A DNA stretch of 64,000 nt from Bolinopsis microptera. Lineage: Eukaryota; Ctenophora; Tentaculata; Lobata; Bolinopsidae. The first letter of the stretch is position 1. Each line of letters starts with the position of its first letter. Both the position numbers and the translations under genes were made by a program. Location of the stretch: NCBI RefSeq assembly GCF_026151205.1, contig NC_087082.1:715501-779500 (forward strand). The letters run 5' to 3'. Shown piece by piece: positions 59,838 to 64,000 of the stretch. The notes below the pieces were generated by a model. It saw only the letters and a list, made by a program, of their open reading frames with translations, had not been told where the DNA came from and made no database searches.

Positions 59838-62612
59838 TTCGCTGCATAGAGTTTTTTGCTACTGAATCGGGTTAAATAGGTCATTGGTAACTCAAATCAC
59901 CGAGGGGCACATTTTGTATTGCTAGTCCCAGTCTTACAGGGCGAAATTTCTAAATTGCCCTCAGTCGCAAATTTGGGATTTTTGTATCTCGGCTTCTAAA
60001 AGACTTAGAGACTTGAATATTGGCTTAAAATAACCGCAATAGCCTTATTTATATACAAGTTATGAAGCAATATAAGGTCTTAAGTGCCTAGTTTTAAAAA
60101 TATTCACGAAAAACTGTTTCTTGGCTCATCGCAGCCTGAATAACCGGATTATTTTTGTATCTCGAGCTATAAATGTCGTAGAAACTTCTCCGATACTGAA
60201 AAAAATTCGCATTGAGCTAATTTATATAAGACTTATGAATCATTATATGCTCTAAAATGCTTATTTGTAGAGATATTAGCAAAAATCGGTAATTTTGGCT
60301 ACACCAATACAAATTTGGTAATTCGTTTTGTCTTTTTGTTGCAAATTTTCACGTTACAATTTTCAAGATGCGGTTTGTGGCTATCGATAGGGCTTTACAT
60401 GCTATTGTATGGTTTTGATACAATCCTTCAGCACCTGACATAGGCAATAGGGGTCACAAACCCTGAAATGTCAGGAACTGGGTGCAGTGGCCGAGATAAA
60501 TATTTGATAATTACTTGAACTTTTGACTCACATACATCTTTTTAACGGTTAGTTAGACATCTTAAACCAGTATTGAACGTTGAGTAAAACTTCTGATCCA
60601 TTTGTAGCTCAGGTGATGTGCCCCAGAACCTCACGCCTGAGTGACAGTGGGCCTTATCGATCATGAGCCGCAAATCACAATGACTTTGGGCCTCAGAGAC
60701 AAGGGCATTCGTACTCTTGGCTTAAATTGGCTCTTCGTTAGTATCATCAATCAGGTTTATAACTTCTATAGAAGTTAGATATAGATATATCTATATCTAT
60801 ATCAGATGATATAGATATCACCTGCCTGTCCAGTGTCCACCTGTCTCTTTGAGATTCATTATTACTTCAAGTTCAGTCATTTCGCTTCTGTTTAACTGTA
60901 GGCTTAATAAGGGACTACAGTCCAGCAATATCTCTAGATTTAGCAATATCTGGTTTCGCTACTAATTGTGTTCAGCAAGCAAGTTTGTAAGTTTTCAGTC
61001 CTACTGTCCCAAATCATACTGGCATAAAAACAGATTCACCTCCTTTATCTCTAAAATATATAATCTTGAACCTGGGCTCTACAGGTTATCGAATGTCCAC
61101 CAACCTCGTGCCCCAATTATTGTCAGCCCCAGGACCTCTGGCATCTGCAACTTTGGGTCCCAGAACTTCGGGCCCAACGATACCTGTCCCTCAGTGATTC
61201 TGTGCCCCACATAATTCTAATTTATGACTCAATGTAAGTTGTAAATGCTGAGATGGACATTCGATAACCTGTAGAGCCCAGGTTCAAGATTAAATTTAGA
61301 GATAAAGGCCAGTATGATAGGGAAGACTGCTGAAAAAGGAACTTAAAAAAGAGCTATGTCAAGCAAAAAATCAGCATTACCATGTGCATTACCAGTTCTG
61401 TACTCCAGCATAACCGGTGCTCTGGAGGCCAATATTTTGGGGCATTAGGACTGAAAACTAACAAACTTGCTTGCTGAACACCTTTACCTTAAAAGTAGCG
61501 AAACCAGATATTGCTAAATCTAGAGATATTGCTGGACTGAAGTCCCTCATTACACCTGTACAGTTGAACAGAAGCGAAATGACTGAACTTGAAGTAATAA
61601 TGAATCTCAAAGAGACAGATGGACACTGAACAGGCAGATAATATAGAAGTTATAAACCTGATTGATGATACTAACGAAGAGCCAATTAAAGCCAAGAGTA
61701 CGAATGCCCTTGTCTCTGAGGCCCAAAGTCATTGTGATTTGCGGCTTATGATCGATAAGGCCCACTGTCACTCAGGCGTGAGGTTCTGGGGCACATCACC
61801 TGAGCTACAAATGGATCAGAAGTTTTACTCAACGTTCAATACTGGTTTAAGATGTCCAACTAACCGTTAAAAAGATGTATGTGAGTCAAGAGTTCAAGTA
61901 ATTATCAAATATTTATCTCGGCCACTGCACCCAGTTCCTGACATTTCAGGGTTTGTGACTCCTATTGCCTATGTCAGGTGCTGAAGGATTGTATCAAAAC
62001 CATACAATAGCATATAAAGCCCTATCGATAGCCACAAACCGCATCTTGAAAATTGTAACGTGAAAATTTGCAACAAAAAGACAAAACGAATTACCAAATT
62101 TGTATTGGTGTAGCCAAAATTACCGATTTTTGCTAATATCTCTACAAATAAGCATTTTAGAGCATATAATGATTCATAAGTCTTATATAAATGTGCTCAT
62201 TGCGAATTTTTTTCAGTATCGGAGAAGTTTCTACGACATTTATAGCTCGAGATACAAAAATAATCCGGTTATTCAGGCTGCGATGAGCCAAGAAACAGTT
62301 TTTCGTGAATATTTTTAAAACTAGGCACTTGAGACCTTATATTGCTTCATAACTTGTATATAAATAAGGCTATTGCGGTTATTTTAAGCCAATATTCAAG
62401 TCTCTAAGTCTTTTAGAAGCCGAGATACAAAAATCCCAAATTTGCGACTGAGGGCAATTTAGAAATTTCGCCCTGTAAGACTGGGACTAGCGATACAAAA
62501 TGTGCCCCTCGGTGATTTGAGTTACCAATGACCTATTTAACCCGATTCAGTAGCAAAAAACTCTATGCAGCGAAGTGCACACTCAACCCCTGCCTGCTAC
62601 TGGAGTAATATG
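59797..62612. repeat. 2.8-kb inverted repeat (foldback) with 1.3-kb arms
   Basis: The left arm from TACTCCAGTAGCAGGCAGGG to about 61103 pairs with 61252 to 62612. The centre (61104-61251) is single-copy. The arms are highly similar but not identical (small indels, for example the TATATC-rich block at 60775-60830 missing on the right). Frames inside (such as 61619-61870, plus) are readable only by chance as far as I can tell. No TIR-type TSD was found. It could be a foldback element or an inverted duplication, and would form a long hairpin if transcribed. Confidence 0.9.
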
Positions 62613-62789
62613 TCACCTTTGATAGTGCAGGAGGCTTCAATCTAGATGATCTCCTCTTTTCAGCGAGCTTATTCCTGAAATGACCCTCCATGCTGAAAAT
62701 AAGATCCTATTAAGACTATTTTATATACTGTACCCAGTTTCCAATAATAATAATATGTGTCCCATTTAAAGTAATCGAACATTACATCA

Positions 62790-62880
62790 AACCCAATCCT
62801 TAAGTATCCTAACACTAACAGCCCCTAGTGATACGGTTAAAATATCTGACTCCTCCTCAATATAATCTTCCAGGTCTGAA
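62790..62880 (-). pseudogene. Cluster exon D scrap
   Basis: CTAACAGCCCCTAGTGATAC ... CTTCCAGGTCTGA matches 56420-56485 of the duplicated cluster and encodes LEDYIEEESDIL on the minus strand. It shows that the cluster once extended to, or was copied beyond, the palindrome. Confidence 0.65.
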
Positions 62881-63792
62881 TATGAGCATATGCTTGATAG
62901 GTAGGACCCAGGAGGCACATTTTGTGTCCTTTGCATTCCTCATGAATAGCACTCAAAGAAAGAGGAATGAAATGGATTTTGTTGGTAACGTGAAGAATAA
63001 CTGCTCGTCTTGAACATTTTAACATACATTAGTAAAAACATCCACATAAGGACTAACCTTTCTTCATTAATAAGTTTGCTCATAAACTTTTCGACTTGGC
63101 GGTCGACTTCATCATTTTTTTAATCACACCCGTGCCAATTAGTGAATTATGGTGATGTCTTTAACAGCGTTATGCTCAAGGTGGTCAGTGGCGTGCAAGC
63201 GAGATGCCCTTCTCGCTCTGTAAGTAGTACAAGCAATTAGGCTTATCAACTTACCTAAAAACTGGTAAAAACGTTATTAATCAGATACTGTAACAGATGA
63301 TATGCCTCATTCTGACGAAATAAAACATCAATTTAATTGCAACGTAATAAATAAGTAAACATTTTAGACTCCTACTACACGGGCACAAAGAAGCATTACT
63401 AGCAATTGTTTACCCTCCTACACAACTTCGACATTTTCTTGGCTAATTTTCGTGGCTAATTTTCGAACAACGTCTGACTTAATATTTATTTAGTATTAAA
63501 CAATTCAGTAAGTTATCTTTTCATGTACGCGTACGCTGTACACTATAGTAAATGTAAACCAAACTTTTTTAATCAGCCGCGCGTTGAACCAGTGTTGCAA
63601 AGTAAAAATTGTGTATTTTTGTACATTTTTGAGTGTAAATTAATTTATTAATTTATCACTTGTACACACAAATTATTTTATTATAATAAAACCACTTCTG
63701 TGAAATGGTTATTTTGACTTTAAATATTTGAACTAAATATGAATTGATTGTGGGTATAAAATAAAATTTTGTTTTACTAAAATTTTGTTTTA
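62881..63792. other. Non-coding stretch
   Basis: AT-rich with no supported gene. Short frames at 62828-63025 on both strands overlap the exon D scrap and have no further support. Confidence 0.4.
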
Positions 63793-64000
63793 CTAATGTA
63801 TCACAATAAATGTTCGATGAGAAGTTTTTGTAATGCTAAGCCAAAAATAGTTGCTCAATCCCGCTCTTCTTAACGCTTCTCTAGTGTCTCCCGATAAAAT
63901 CTCTTTGTTAAATGTAAAATAAGAGCCGTGGTTGATAAATCGACTCATTTCGTATTTGATATTGGTCTTGCCGGGGTTCACAACAACAATAAGTGAGAAA
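63793..64000 (-). CDS. Partial frame running off the window; possible RuvC-like start
   Basis: Open from the window edge to a stop at 63793, about 68 codons. Starts LIVVVNPGKTNIKYEMS, later FTFNKEILSGDTREALRRAG. The beta-strand followed by x-P-G-x-x-N resembles the first RuvC motif (D-P-G) of TnpB/Fanzor nucleases, and the S-G-x-x-x-A-x-x-R segment is also reminiscent of them, but the key Asp reads Asn here. Too short to decide. Confidence 0.25.
   Translation of the reverse strand, partial: FSLIVVVNPGKTNIKYEMSRFINHGSYFTFNKEILSGDTREALRRAGLSNYFWLSITKTSHRTFIVIH

Noticed and set aside
61619-61870. 83-codon plus-strand frame within the palindrome.
   Set aside because: The left arm does not preserve the same frame (indels) and there is no domain or splice support.

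Overview
This is an AT-rich window from a eukaryotic nuclear genome, most likely an invertebrate animal. The evidence is spliceosomal introns (GT...AG, one only 48 bp), Penelope-like elements of both domain orders, a CR1/L2-like LINE, a Ty3/Gypsy element, an IS1595/Merlin-type transposon, hAT remnants and abundant non-autonomous repeats. I see no convincing conventional host gene; nearly every long reading frame belongs to a mobile element or to a duplicated accessory cluster. The lineage cannot be fixed from the sequence alone.

Layout. 1-6.3 kb: dispersed AT-rich repeats, a terminal-inverted-repeat (TIR) element (676-1566), LINE and hAT transposase scraps. 6.3-23.5 kb and 28.4-29.4 kb: copies of a mosaic repeat (here R1) that carries exon-like pieces (RecQ-like helicase, HSP70-like, Cys-rich ORFs). 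Three retroelements sit inside R1 copies with target-site duplications (TSDs) that can be read against uninterrupted copies: a canonical Penelope-like element (6403-8024, 12-bp TSD), a Naiad-type Penelope-like element with an N-terminal GIY-YIG domain (14623-18381, TSD ATTAT) and a Gypsy element with 129-bp LTRs (23483-28442, TSD TACAT). A LINE (9241-12962) lies inside a TAGCG-rich minisatellite.

30.0-33.8 kb: a 3.8-kb DNA transposon whose TIRs are arrays of AAGACAACATT-like units. It carries an intact ISXO2-type DDE transposase and a divergently transcribed second protein with a CCHC knuckle, a Pro/Ala repeat and a helix-turn-helix-like tail. 34.8-37.4 kb: broken Gag-like frames interrupted by a 925-bp GCCGGC-rich palindrome. 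37.8-42.3 kb: an HSP70-like C-terminal exon and further repeat copies.

44-59.8 kb: a three-fold duplicated accessory cluster on the minus strand (basic/coiled-coil exons, an envelope-like glycoprotein frame, a small ORF). One envelope-like copy is split by a 6.9-kb element (47821-54729) with poly-G/poly-C ends, TIRs and a perfect 6-bp TSD (AAAGTT). That element encodes a multi-exon putative DDE transposase, an accessory protein and a small RanBP2-type zinc-finger protein. I could not place it in a known superfamily and consider it the best candidate for something undescribed. 59.8-62.6 kb is a 2.8-kb inverted repeat; the last 200 bp hold a partial frame running off the window.
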